A DNA stretch of 9,979 nt from Dermatophilaceae bacterium. Its GTDB lineage: Bacteria > Actinomycetota > Actinomycetes > Actinomycetales > Dermatophilaceae. Location of the stretch: contig JABFXB010000378.1 in NCBI GenBank assembly GCA_013361975.1, positions 1 through 9,979 on the forward strand, given 5' to 3'. The notes below the pieces were generated by a model that made no database searches, was not told the origin of the DNA, and saw only the letters and a program-made list of their open reading frames with translations. The translations under genes were made by a program, and so were the position numbers. Numbering within the stretch: position 1 is the first letter of the stretch; every line of letters begins with the position of its first letter. Shown here piece by piece: positions 1 to 5,776 of the stretch.

Positions 1-762
1 GTAGGGCTGGTCGAACTCCGCCTCGAAGAACGCGAAGCCCTTCTTCGTGCAGTCGAAGATGTTGTCGGCGTCGAGGTACTGCGTCAGCGACTTGCGGCAG
101 AACACGCCGAGCGGCACGACGCCGTTTCGCGTCTGCACCTCGTCACGCACCTCGTCGTAGGGGCCGGCGACCAGGGCGGTGATGTACGAGGAGATGCGCT
201 GCGTCGGCTCGAACGACCACGTCGCGCGCTCGACGCCGTCTCCCACACCGGCGGCCGTCGGGCTGGGCGTGGGGGAGTTGCTGATGACCTTCCAGTGCGC
301 CGGCGCGGTCACCGTGAAGCGGAAGGAGGCCTTGAGGTCGGGCTGCTCGAAGACGGCATACATGCGCCGCGAGTCGGGCACCTCGAACTGCGTGTAGAGG
401 TACACCTCGTTGTCGACGGGGTCGACGAAGCGGTGCAGGCCCTCGCCCGTGTTGGTGTAGCGGCCGGTCGCGTCGACCGTGAGCTCGTTCTGGGCGGCCA
501 GGCCCGGCAGCGACACGCGCGAGTCGGCGAAGACCTCTGCGGGGTCGAGGTCGACACCGTTGAGCGTGACCCGCTCGACGGAGTCGGCGATGAGGTCGAT
601 GAACGAGTCGGCGCCCGGCTCCGAGCAGGAGAACGTGACCGTGGTGACGGTGCGGAAGTTCTCGGGACCCGTCGTCAGGTCGAGGCTGACGTCGTACGCG
701 TCGACGCGCAGGATGCCTGCGCGGGTCGCCGCCTCGTCGCGGGTCAGGTTCTTGCCGGGCAC
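1..762 (-). CDS. pepN: aminopeptidase N (M1 family), N-terminal part, cut by window edge
   Basis: Zinc metallopeptidase that removes N-terminal residues from peptides in the cytoplasm, downstream of ATP-dependent proteases. The visible 254 codons are the N-terminal beta-saddle domain. Diagnostic stretches are TGEGLHRFVDPVD (residues 105-117), LYTQFE (122-127, with the glutamate that anchors the substrate N-terminus in M1 enzymes) and FEQPDLKASF (138-147). The visible part stops at FDQPY, where family members are about to reach GAMEN and then HEXXH, so the catalytic residues lie outside the window. The family is usually about 850 residues, so roughly 70% is missing. I chose the GTG start at 762 because AGGAGG (770-775 on the plus strand as CCTCCT) sits 7 bases upstream and the homologous region begins there; no in-frame ATG is suitable. 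It is divergent from the nitroreductase-like gene. Family assignment is firm. Confidence 0.95.
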   Translation of the reverse strand, partial: MPGKNLTRDEAATRAGILRVDAYDVSLDLTTGPENFRTVTTVTFSCSEPGADSFIDLIADSVERVTLNGVDLDPAEVFADSRVSLPGLAAQNELTVDATGRYTNTGEGLHRFVDPVDNEVYLYTQFEVPDSRRMYAVFEQPDLKASFRFTVTAPAHWKVISNSPTPSPTAAGVGDGVERATWSFEPTQRISSYITALVAGPYDEVRDEVQTRNGVVPLGVFCRKSLTQYLDADNIFDCTKKGFAFFEAEFDQPY

Positions 763-769
763 GTAGGGA

Positions 770-775
770 CCTCCT
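770..775 (-). promoter_or_regulatory. ribosome binding site that fixes the pepN GTG start
   Basis: The plus strand reads CCTCCT, giving AGGAGG on the minus strand. It lies 7 bases before the GTG at 762-760. This near-perfect Shine-Dalgarno sequence decides the pepN start. Confidence 0.8.
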
Positions 776-900
776 GGGACAGTGTGGGGGGCGCGGCACA
801 GCGTCGGTCCGACGGCGCCGTCGCGGGCCATCCTCGCACGGAACGTGGCACCCTCCACCACCGCGCTGAGCCGGTGGCGAGCAGTGCCATGATGGGCCGC

Positions 901-1551
901 ATGGCCGAGACGACAGACATCCGGACGGGCTCCCAGGCGGACGCACAGCGGGCTGCGGTCGAGATGTGGTTCGACCCGATCTGTCCGTGGGCGTGGATGA
1001 CCTCGCGCTGGCTCATGGAGGTCGAGACGCTGCGCGACATCGACGTCACCTGGTCGGTGATGAGCCTGGCCGTCCTCAACGAGCACCGGCACGACCTCGA
1101 CGCCGCCTACCGGGCGCGCATGGACGAGGCGTGGGGACCGGTCCGCGTCATCATCGCGGCGGTCGAGGCGCACGGCGAATCCGTCATCAAGCCCCTCTAC
1201 GACGCGATGGGCACGCGCATCCACCTGCGCAAGATGAACGACTTCGACCAGGTCATCCGCGAGTCCCTCGAGGAGGTCGGCCTGCCCGCGGCGCTCGCGA
1301 AGGAGGCCCACCACAAGAAGTTCGACGCGGCGCTGCACCGCAGCCACAAGCGCGGCATCAGCCTCGTGGGCACCGAGGTCGGCACGCCGATCATCTCGGT
1401 CGCCGGCGTCGCCTTCTTCGGCCCCGTCGTCACGCCCGCCCCCAAGGGGCAGGACGCCGCGAAGCTGTGGGACGGCTGCGTCCTCGTCGCGAGCACGCCG
1501 GGTTTCTTCGAGCTCAAGCGCACCCGTACTCTCGGCCCGATCCTCGACTGA
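901..1551 (+). CDS. DsbA-fold mycothiol-dependent nitroreductase-like protein (Rv2466c family)
   Basis: Thioredoxin-fold cytoplasmic oxidoreductase of the family to which M. tuberculosis Rv2466c belongs; Rv2466c uses mycothiol and F420-independent chemistry to reduce nitro compounds and activates TP053. The N-terminal active-site region is WFDPICPWAWMTSRW around residues 23-37. Family hallmarks follow: MSLAVLNE, WGPVRV, GVAFFGPV, and FELKRTRT near the C-terminus. Length is 216 residues, close to the family norm. The active-site motif is CPWA (Cys28, Ala31), not the CPWC I recall for Rv2466c, so the resolving cysteine is absent. The start is uncertain: in-frame ATGs are at 889, 892 and 901, and none has a good ribosome site. 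I prefer 901 because CATGAT (888-893) could be a -10 element for a leaderless message. rpiB follows after 25 bases, probably co-transcribed. Family confident; substrate unknown. Confidence 0.88.
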   Translation: MAETTDIRTGSQADAQRAAVEMWFDPICPWAWMTSRWLMEVETLRDIDVTWSVMSLAVLNEHRHDLDAAYRARMDEAWGPVRVIIAAVEAHGESVIKPLYDAMGTRIHLRKMNDFDQVIRESLEEVGLPAALAKEAHHKKFDAALHRSHKRGISLVGTEVGTPIISVAGVAFFGPVVTPAPKGQDAAKLWDGCVLVASTPGFFELKRTRTLGPILD

Positions 1552-1576
1552 CCACCCCACGCACCCAAGGACATCC

Positions 1577-2059
1577 ATGCGCATCCACATCGGCGGCGAC
1601 CACGCGGCATACGAGCTCCACCAGTCCCTCGTCGCGCACCTGCGTGACGCGGGCCACGACGTCGTCGACCACGGCCCCTTCGCCTACGACGCCCAGGACG
1701 ACTACCCCGTGTTCGTGCTGCGCGCGGCCGAGGCCGTCGCGGCCGAGGAGGGCTCGCTCGGTGTCGTGCTCGGCGGGTCGGGCAACGGTGAGCAGATCGC
1801 CGCGAACAAGGTGACCGGCATCCGGGCCGCGCTCGCCTACGACGCGGAGCTCGCGAGCCTCGCGCGCGAGCACAACAACGCGCAGGTCGTCTCGATCGGT
1901 GCGCGGTTCACCTCCGACGCCGTCGCGAAGGAGATCGTCGACACGTTCCTGTCGACCGCCTTCACGGATGAGGAGCGCCACAGCCGGCGTCTGGGTATGG
2001 TTTCCGCGTACGAGACCACGGGGGATCTGCCAGCACTGCCCGACGCAGCCGCGCACTGA
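1577..2059 (+). CDS. rpiB: ribose-5-phosphate isomerase B
   Basis: Interconverts ribulose 5-phosphate and ribose 5-phosphate in the non-oxidative pentose phosphate pathway, in the cytoplasm. The 160-residue protein is of RpiB/LacA type: GGDHAAYEL at the N-terminus (Asp8-His9 at the phosphate/sugar site), LGGSGNGEQIAANK at residues 65-78 (Glu72 corresponds to the catalytic base Glu75 of the M. tuberculosis enzyme) and REHNNAQ at 97-103 (His99 corresponds to the ring-opening His102). Having Glu rather than Cys as the base is the actinobacterial version. The ATG is supported by AAGGA at 1567-1571, 5 bases upstream. It lies 25 bases after the nitroreductase-like gene and 55 bases before the phosphatase, so an operon is likely. 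Nothing appears broken. Confidence 0.96.
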   Translation: MRIHIGGDHAAYELHQSLVAHLRDAGHDVVDHGPFAYDAQDDYPVFVLRAAEAVAAEEGSLGVVLGGSGNGEQIAANKVTGIRAALAYDAELASLAREHNNAQVVSIGARFTSDAVAKEIVDTFLSTAFTDEERHSRRLGMVSAYETTGDLPALPDAAAH

Positions 2060-2114
2060 CGGGGCCGCGCCGTCACTTCCCTGTCGTTTCCCCTCAACGC
2101 CGCAAGGGAGGCCC

Positions 2115-3230
2115 GTGGCCCACAACGAGAGCATCGTCTCTCGACACTCACGCTACGGTGCCGGACCGATCAGACGCCTCCGCCTGCTGGGCCCGTGGCT
2201 CGGCCGTGCGCCGTGGGCGCTCGTGTGCCTCTTCCTCCTGCTGAGCGTGGTGGCCACCACGGCGGTCGGGAGGTTTCCCACCCAGGTGCCCTGGGGTGTC
2301 TACGGCTTCATCGTCGTGCTCGCGGGCCTCTTCCTCGAGCCACGCTTCCTGCTCGTGGTCTACATCGGGCTCTTCCTGGCCATGGCGATCCTCGGTGCCT
2401 ACCTGGGGCCGAACAAGCCGACGACCACCGGCGCGCAGATCGTCACGGTGGCCACGATGATGCTGATGCTGTGGCTCTCGCACGCGCGGGCGCAGGTGGG
2501 TGTCGTCGGGGTCAGCGGCGAGTCGATGCTCGTCGACATGCGCGACCGCCTGCGCGCTCAGGGCGAGCTGCCGGATCTGCCGTCCTCCTGGGGCGCGGAG
2601 GTGGCGCTCGAGTCCGCGTTCGGTGACGGCTTCTCCGGCGACTTCGTCGTCGCGAGCCGCTCCACCGACGGCTGCACCCTCGAGGTCGCCCTCGTCGACG
2701 TCTCCGGCAAGGGCCGCGAGGTGGGTGCCCGTTCGCTGCTGCTCTCGGGTGCGCTCGGTGGGCTGCTCGGGGAGCTGAGCGAGCGGGACTTCCTGCAGTC
2801 GGCCAACAACCACATGCTGCGGCTGCGCTGGAGCGAGGGTTTCGCGACGGCCGTGCACGTGGCCGTGAACCTCGAGACGGGCAACTTCACCATCGGGTAC
2901 GCCGGCCACCCCGCCGCCGCACAGTTCACCGCGGGCTCGGGGCGGTGGCGCATGCTGGCGGGTGGCCGCGGTCCGCTGCTCGGCGTCATCGACCAGGCCG
3001 AGTTCCCCCGCGAGAGTGGCACGCTCAGACGCGGCGATGCCCTCGTGCTCTACAGCGACGGCGTCATCGAGGCGCGCGACAAGGCGCTCGACGACGGCAT
3101 CGACCGCATGCTGGGCCGCGCCGAGTCGTTCATCCGCACCGGCTTCGAGGGCCTCGCCCAGCGGCTGTGCGACCAGGCCGCGGCCGGCCTCGGCGACGAC
3201 CGCGCGGTCGTCACGATCTGGCACACCTGA
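2115..3230 (+). CDS. membrane-anchored SpoIIE-type PP2C serine/threonine phosphatase
   Basis: Predicted protein phosphatase that dephosphorylates a regulatory protein, in this family often an anti-sigma-factor antagonist. Of 371 residues, the first part holds four hydrophobic segments (about 33-52, 59-74, 78-97, 107-122). After a linker comes the SpoIIE domain from about 160: FGDGFSGDF (Asp176), VDVSGKG (Asp195), AGHP (263-266), YSDGVIEARD (Asp315) and GDDRAVVTIW at the end. These acidic residues match the metal-binding positions of PP2C enzymes, so the enzyme looks active. There is no PAS, GAF or HAMP sensor domain; any sensing must use the membrane helices. I chose the GTG at 2115 because GGGAGG precedes it closely and homology-free sequence lies upstream; the spacing is short, so the start is moderately sure. 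No anti-sigma or antagonist gene is adjacent, so the substrate is unknown. Confidence 0.9.
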   Translation: MAHNESIVSRHSRYGAGPIRRLRLLGPWLGRAPWALVCLFLLLSVVATTAVGRFPTQVPWGVYGFIVVLAGLFLEPRFLLVVYIGLFLAMAILGAYLGPNKPTTTGAQIVTVATMMLMLWLSHARAQVGVVGVSGESMLVDMRDRLRAQGELPDLPSSWGAEVALESAFGDGFSGDFVVASRSTDGCTLEVALVDVSGKGREVGARSLLLSGALGGLLGELSERDFLQSANNHMLRLRWSEGFATAVHVAVNLETGNFTIGYAGHPAAAQFTAGSGRWRMLAGGRGPLLGVIDQAEFPRESGTLRRGDALVLYSDGVIEARDKALDDGIDRMLGRAESFIRTGFEGLAQRLCDQAAAGLGDDRAVVTIWHT

Positions 3231-3238
3231 CCCAGGAA

Positions 3239-3266
3239 GGGCCGGCCACCGCACGGTGACCGGCCC
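3239..3266. terminator. hairpin between convergent phosphatase and antitoxin-like genes
   Basis: Arms 3239-3250 and 3255-3266 pair over 12 positions with one mismatch around a 4-base loop. It starts 8 bases after the phosphatase stop and has no T-tract, as is common in high-GC actinobacteria. Being nearly symmetric, it could also serve the convergent gene that ends at 3287. Confidence 0.6.
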
Positions 3267-3286
3267 CGACCTGCTGTCGGCCGGCG

Positions 3287-3490
3287 TCAGCTGATGTCGT
3301 CGTCCTGTCCGTCCAGGCCGTCGAGTGCGTTCGTGAGGCCCTCCTGGCCCTGGTCGACCTTGTCGGCGTGCTGCCCGCCCGTCTTCTCGTCGACGAAGTC
3401 CCCGGCCCTGTCGACACCGTCGCCGATCTGCTCACCGTGCTCGTCGACCTGCTTGCTGACCTGGTCCTTCATGTTGTCGAAGACACTCAT
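3287..3490 (-). CDS. MT0933/Rv0909-like small antitoxin-family protein, apparently orphan
   Basis: A 67-residue hydrophilic protein. The pattern is a repeated Gly/Asp-rich helix: DEHGEQIGDGVDRAGDFVDEK, then TGGQHADKVDQGQEGL. This matches the MT0933-like antitoxin family (Rv0909 type), whose members usually read DKAGDFIDSKTGGKHSDQI or similar. In M. tuberculosis the antitoxin is paired with Rv0910, an SRPBCC-fold toxin. No SRPBCC gene is seen on either side here, so the protein may be an orphan or act in general stress; the family is often annotated as antitoxin on weak functional grounds. GAGAGG lies 6 bases before the ATG. It converges on the phosphatase gene and is divergent from trmB. There are no cysteines and no membrane segment. 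Confidence 0.8.
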   Translation of the reverse strand: MSVFDNMKDQVSKQVDEHGEQIGDGVDRAGDFVDEKTGGQHADKVDQGQEGLTNALDGLDGQDDDIS

Positions 3491-3541
3491 GACTTGCCTC
3501 TCGGTCGTCGAGGACCGCGGTTCGGCCCCCGTGCCTTCCCC

Positions 3542-3569
3542 ACGCTAGACCTCGAGTCGCGTGCCGCAA
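3542..3569 (-). promoter_or_regulatory. candidate promoter for the antitoxin-like gene
   Basis: On the minus strand TTGCGG (3569-3564) and TAGCGT (3547-3542) are separated by 16 bases. The -10 fits the actinobacterial TANNNT pattern. The predicted start near 3535 gives a leader of about 45 bases holding the GAGAGG ribosome site. Confidence 0.4.
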
Positions 3570-3588
3570 CCGGTGGCGAGGTGAACAG

Positions 3589-3618
3589 TTCGGGCACCCC
3601 TCACCGGCTCACTACGAT
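3589..3618 (+). promoter_or_regulatory. leaderless-type promoter of trmB
   Basis: TTCGGG (3589-3594), an 18-base spacer, then TACGAT (3613-3618), followed by exactly 6 bases and the GTG start at 3625. This is the canonical TANNNT-to-start distance for a leaderless message in actinobacteria, and no Shine-Dalgarno sequence is present. Confidence 0.6.
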
Positions 3619-3624
3619 GCCTGC

Positions 3625-4407
3625 GTGAGTCACGACCCCATCGACCTGCCGAGCGACCCGAGCGACCCGAGCGACCCGAGCGACCTGACCGACGTGACCG
3701 GGCCGGCGCGACCGATCCGGCGCAAGGAGCACCAGGTGCCGGAGCTCCCCGCGGGGGTGACCCCGGCGCGGGTGCGGACCTTCGTGCGTCGCGGCCGGCT
3801 GTCCTCCCTCACACGCGACCGCGTCGAGCGGCTCGGTCCCGCCCGCTCCCTGCCCGAGGGGCGCTTCGACGCCGCCGCCTTCGGGCGCACCGCCCCCCTC
3901 GTCCTCGAGATCGGCTGCGGTCACGGACACGCGGCCATCGCGTATGCCGCCGCGTTCCCCGAGCACGACATCCTCGCGATGGACGTCCACACCCCCGGGC
4001 TCGCCCGGATGCTCGCGGACGCGGACGACGCCGGGGTGCCCAACCTCCGGGTCGAGATCGGTGACGCCGTGCTCTTCCTCGAGCAGCAGGTCTCCGACGC
4101 GACGTTCGAGGCGGTGCACCTCTTCTTCCCCGATCCGTGGCGCAAGCAGAAGCACACCAAGCGACGGTTCGTCAGCCCGGGCAACCTCGACCTGCTCGCC
4201 CGGGTGCTCAAGCCCGGCGGGCACGTCCTCGTGGCCACCGACCAGGACTTCTACGCCGAGCACGTCCTCGCCGAGGTGGCCGCCCACCCGCGGTTCGAGG
4301 CGCGCCGTGTCGAGCGGCCGGCGTGGCGGCCGGGCGACGGGTTCGAGGCCAAGGGCATCGCCGCCGGTCGGAACATCAACGAGCTGCGCCTCGACCTGCT
4401 GCCGTAG
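3625..4407 (+). CDS. trmB: tRNA (guanine-N7)-methyltransferase
   Basis: Methylates N7 of G46 in the variable loop of tRNAs, using S-adenosylmethionine. In the 260-residue protein, motif I is VLEIGCGHGH (93-102), the acidic end of beta-strand 2 is AMD (118-120), and the family hallmark FFPDPWRKQKHTKRR-type block lies at 167-181. The C-terminal part contains GRNINELR, also typical. The start is the GTG at 3625: TACGAT ends 6 bases upstream, implying leaderless translation. The first 35 residues are unlike the conserved core and include four Pro-Ser-Asp repeats, so the extension is probably disordered. It is followed by a long hairpin and a tRNA-Pro gene on the other strand. A tRNA modification gene beside two tRNA genes is fitting but could be chance. 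Confidence 0.95.
   Translation: MSHDPIDLPSDPSDPSDPSDLTDVTGPARPIRRKEHQVPELPAGVTPARVRTFVRRGRLSSLTRDRVERLGPARSLPEGRFDAAAFGRTAPLVLEIGCGHGHAAIAYAAAFPEHDILAMDVHTPGLARMLADADDAGVPNLRVEIGDAVLFLEQQVSDATFEAVHLFFPDPWRKQKHTKRRFVSPGNLDLLARVLKPGGHVLVATDQDFYAEHVLAEVAAHPRFEARRVERPAWRPGDGFEAKGIAAGRNINELRLDLLP
3649..3684 (+). repeat. four perfect tandem copies of a 9-base unit inside trmB
   Basis: The unit CCGAGCGAC is repeated four times without change and encodes four Pro-Ser-Asp units at residues 9-20 of TrmB. Because the unit is a multiple of three, copy-number change would keep the frame. Confidence 0.9.
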
Positions 4408-4435
4408 GGTCACCCGTCGCCGCGCGGCGCACGTG

Positions 4436-4486
4436 CCGGAACGGCCCTCTGGTGGCGACTTGGTCGCTGCCAGAAGACCGTTCCGG
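4436..4486. terminator. long imperfect hairpin between trmB and tRNA-Pro
   Basis: Arms 4436-4459 and 4463-4486 pair over 24 positions around a TTG loop, with two C/A mismatches and two wobble pairs. It lies 28 bases after the trmB stop and 4 bases beyond the 3' end of the opposing tRNA-Pro gene, so it is placed to stop transcription from both sides. No T-tract follows. Confidence 0.6.
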
Positions 4487-4490
4487 TGAG

Positions 4491-4564
4491 TCGGGGTGAC
4501 AGGATTTGAACCTGCGGCCCTTGCGTCCCAAACGCAATGCGCTACCAAGCTGCGCCACACCCCG
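4491..4564 (-). tRNA. tRNA-Pro, anticodon TGG
   Basis: Folds as a full 74-base cloverleaf on the minus strand. The acceptor CGGGGTG pairs perfectly with CACCCCG, with A as discriminator at 4491. The D arm has GCGC ends around AGCTTGGTA; the anticodon loop is TTTGGGA with TGG at 4530-4528; the T loop is GGTTCAAATCC. The genome does not encode the CCA end. TGG reads CCA and, by wobble, other proline codons. It is divergent from tRNA-Gly, with 128 bases between them. Confidence 0.96.
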
Positions 4565-4574
4565 TGGCGTGGGA

Positions 4575-4580
4575 ATCGTA
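4575..4580 (-). promoter_or_regulatory. -10 element of tRNA-Pro
   Basis: TACGAT on the minus strand, the same hexamer as the trmB -10. The predicted start is about 4 bases before the mature tRNA 5' end. I see no clear -35 at the expected spacing. Confidence 0.45.
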
Positions 4581-4628
4581 GCCGACGGGCGGCGACGAGC
4601 CGAGCCGCGAGTGCCGTCGGCGGGTCGA

Positions 4629-4658
4629 TTCGGTGGTCCGGTGGCGAACCAGTAGGCT
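4629..4658 (+). promoter_or_regulatory. candidate promoter of tRNA-Gly
   Basis: TTCGGT (4629-4634), 18-base spacer, TAGGCT (4653-4658). The start near 4665 would leave about 28 bases of 5' leader for RNase P to remove. The TTCGG-type -35 and 18-base spacing are the same as at trmB. Confidence 0.45.
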
Positions 4659-4692
4659 GTCGCCTCGGATCGCCGGCACCGACCGGCGGCCT

Positions 4693-4763
4693 GCGGGCGT
4701 AGCTCAATGGTAGAGCCTCAGTCTTCCAAACTGATTACGCGAGTTCGATTCTCGTCGCCCGCT
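4693..4763 (+). tRNA. tRNA-Gly, anticodon TCC
   Basis: A 71-base cloverleaf. The acceptor GCGGGCG pairs with CGCCCGC; the D arm is AGCTCAATGGTAGAGC; the anticodon stem TCAGT/ACTGA encloses CTTCCAA with TCC at 4725-4727; the T loop is GAGTTCGATTCTC. The discriminator is T4763, usual for tRNA-Gly. CCA is not encoded. TCC reads GGA and GGG codons. Confidence 0.97.
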
Positions 4764-4770
4764 CCGAAAC

Positions 4771-4793
4771 CCGCTTGGCCCGTCGGGCCGCGG
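4771..4793 (+). terminator. short hairpin after tRNA-Gly
   Basis: CCGC, bulged TT, GGCCC, loop GTC, GGGCC, GCGG: nine base pairs with one bulge, 7 bases after the tRNA. It overlaps the -35 region of the next gene, so tRNA termination and the DUF2087 promoter share the same DNA. Confidence 0.45.
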
Positions 4794-4804
4794 CTTCCTA
4801 CCGT
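4775..4804 (+). promoter_or_regulatory. leaderless-type promoter of the DUF2087 gene
   Basis: TTGGCC (4775-4780), 18-base spacer, TACCGT (4799-4804), then 7 bases to the ATG at 4812. There is no Shine-Dalgarno sequence, and the whole promoter fits in the 48 bases between the tRNA and the start codon. Confidence 0.55.
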
Positions 4805-4811
4805 GGGGTGC

Positions 4812-5108
4812 ATGTTCCGCCCCGACCTCCAGGACGCCCTCCGCGACCGCGATGCGGTGCTCCGCTCGTTCCTCGCCCCCGACGGCACCCTCACGAGCAT
4901 CCCGACGAAGATCCGCAAGCGCCTCGTCGTGCTCGACCTGCTCGCGCAGGAGTTCGAGCCGGGGGAGAAGTACGAGGAGATCCAGGTCAACAACCGGCTC
5001 CGGGCCTTCCACCCCGACGTCGCGGCCCTGCGTCGCTACCTCGTCGAGGAGGGCTTCCTCGACCGCGCGGACGGCCTCTACTGGCGCGCCGGCGGCACCG
5101 TCGCCTGA
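4812..5108 (+). CDS. DUF2087 domain protein
   Basis: A 98-residue protein that is almost entirely one DUF2087 domain. Family pattern: FLAPDGTLTSIPTKIRKRLVVL near residues 20-41, FEPGEKYEEIQVN (47-59), then LRRYLVEEGFLDR and a final YWR. In some other proteins this domain is fused to ArsR-type helix-turn-helix domains or to acetyltransferases, which suggests a winged-helix-like regulatory or binding fold; the function is not established. The ATG at 4812 is chosen because TACCGT ends 7 bases before it (leaderless) and family homology begins shortly after. An upstream in-frame extension would run through tRNA-Gly and is rejected. Convergent with the membrane protein, 12 bases apart. Confidence 0.85.
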   Translation: MFRPDLQDALRDRDAVLRSFLAPDGTLTSIPTKIRKRLVVLDLLAQEFEPGEKYEEIQVNNRLRAFHPDVAALRRYLVEEGFLDRADGLYWRAGGTVA

Positions 5109-5120
5109 GCGCTCACCGGC

Positions 5121-5636
5121 TCAGCGGAAGCCGAGCGCCTCGCTGAGGTGGCTCTCGGCGCCCTCGGCCTCGAGCCCGGCCTCGACCGCCGCGGCGGTGC
5201 GCTCCGACGGCCAGCCGTGGACCCAGAAGAGCGCCAGCCCGCCCGGTAGCGCGATGAGCAGCGGCAGCCACGAGTGCGGGGTGAAGGCGAACGAGCACGC
5301 GAACGCGACGAGCACCGGCGCCTCGGCGAGCGCCGTGCGCAGGGTCGTCGTCGACGTGAAGTAGCGCAGGCTCGTCGCCTCGGCGTTCTCGCGCGGCAGG
5401 CCGTGCGGCAGGGACGGGACGGCATACCCGACGTAGCGGATGAGCGCTGCCGAGCCGACGAGCGCGACGAGCGTGATCGCCACCGCCCACGGCGAGGGCA
5501 GGGGAGCCGACGGGTCGACGATGATGCGCACGGCGCTGATCATGAGCGCGCCCATGCCGACGGCCACCGACACCATCTGGATCGGCCGCAGGGCGGCGTT
5601 CGCGGAGGAGGCGAAGGGGCTGGGCGGTGTGCTCAT
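5121..5636 (-). CDS. hypothetical four-helix membrane protein
   Basis: I do not recognise a named family. The 171-residue protein has four hydrophobic segments at about 18-39, 50-72, 104-118 and 122-140, with a loop of about 30 residues (73-103) rich in Arg, Ser and Thr between the second and third. The C-terminal 30 residues are hydrophilic and acidic. No cysteine cluster, HEXXH or nucleotide motif is seen. The start at 5636 reads MSTPPSPFAS; TATGCT (5650-5645 on the minus strand) ends 8 bases before it, implying a very short or absent leader. An upstream in-frame ATG at 5681 would include the promoter and is less likely. The gene converges on DUF2087 and is divergent from tig. Coding is supported by length, GC pattern and membrane topology. 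Confidence 0.75.
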   Translation of the reverse strand: MSTPPSPFASSANAALRPIQMVSVAVGMGALMISAVRIIVDPSAPLPSPWAVAITLVALVGSAALIRYVGYAVPSLPHGLPRENAEATSLRYFTSTTTLRTALAEAPVLVAFACSFAFTPHSWLPLLIALPGGLALFWVHGWPSERTAAAVEAGLEAEGAESHLSEALGFR

Positions 5637-5644
5637 GGCCCCCG

Positions 5645-5650
5645 AGCATA
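5645..5650 (-). promoter_or_regulatory. -10 element next to the start of the membrane-protein gene
   Basis: TATGCT on the minus strand fits TANNNT. The predicted transcription start is about 2 bases before the ATG at 5636, so the message would be leaderless or nearly so. Confidence 0.45.
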
Positions 5651-5681
5651 GGCGTCGGGCGCCCACCGACGATCCGCGCAT

Positions 5682-5710
5682 TTAGCCATCGGCCGCGTGC
5701 CCTATAGCAT
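5682..5710 (+). promoter_or_regulatory. promoter of tig
   Basis: TTAGCC (5682-5687), 17-base spacer, TAGCAT (5705-5710). The start near 5717 gives a leader of about 60 bases that carries a GGAG ribosome site before the GTG at 5777. Confidence 0.55.
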
Positions 5711-5776
5711 GGTGCGCTGGCCCGTCCGTTCACCGTCGACGACCACGTCGGCACCACCCCAATGGAGTACCCCGCA

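Noticed and set aside
295..900. Upstream extension of the nitroreductase-like reading frame
   Set aside because: It overlaps pepN on the other strand, and family homology begins only after about position 960.
2057..2074. Short inverted repeat TGACGG/CCGTCA after rpiB
   Set aside because: Only six pairs and inside a probable operon; too weak to call a terminator.
3601..4707. 368-codon open frame on the minus strand across trmB and tRNA-Pro
   Set aside because: It reads through a tRNA gene and a terminator-like hairpin; shadow of trmB.
4707..4811. N-terminal extension of the DUF2087 protein from within tRNA-Gly
   Set aside because: It overlaps the tRNA and the promoter; the conserved domain starts after 4812.
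5106..5115. Palindrome TGAGCGCTCA at the convergent stop codons of DUF2087 and the membrane protein
   Set aside because: Ten bases with no loop cannot form a terminator stem; likely chance.
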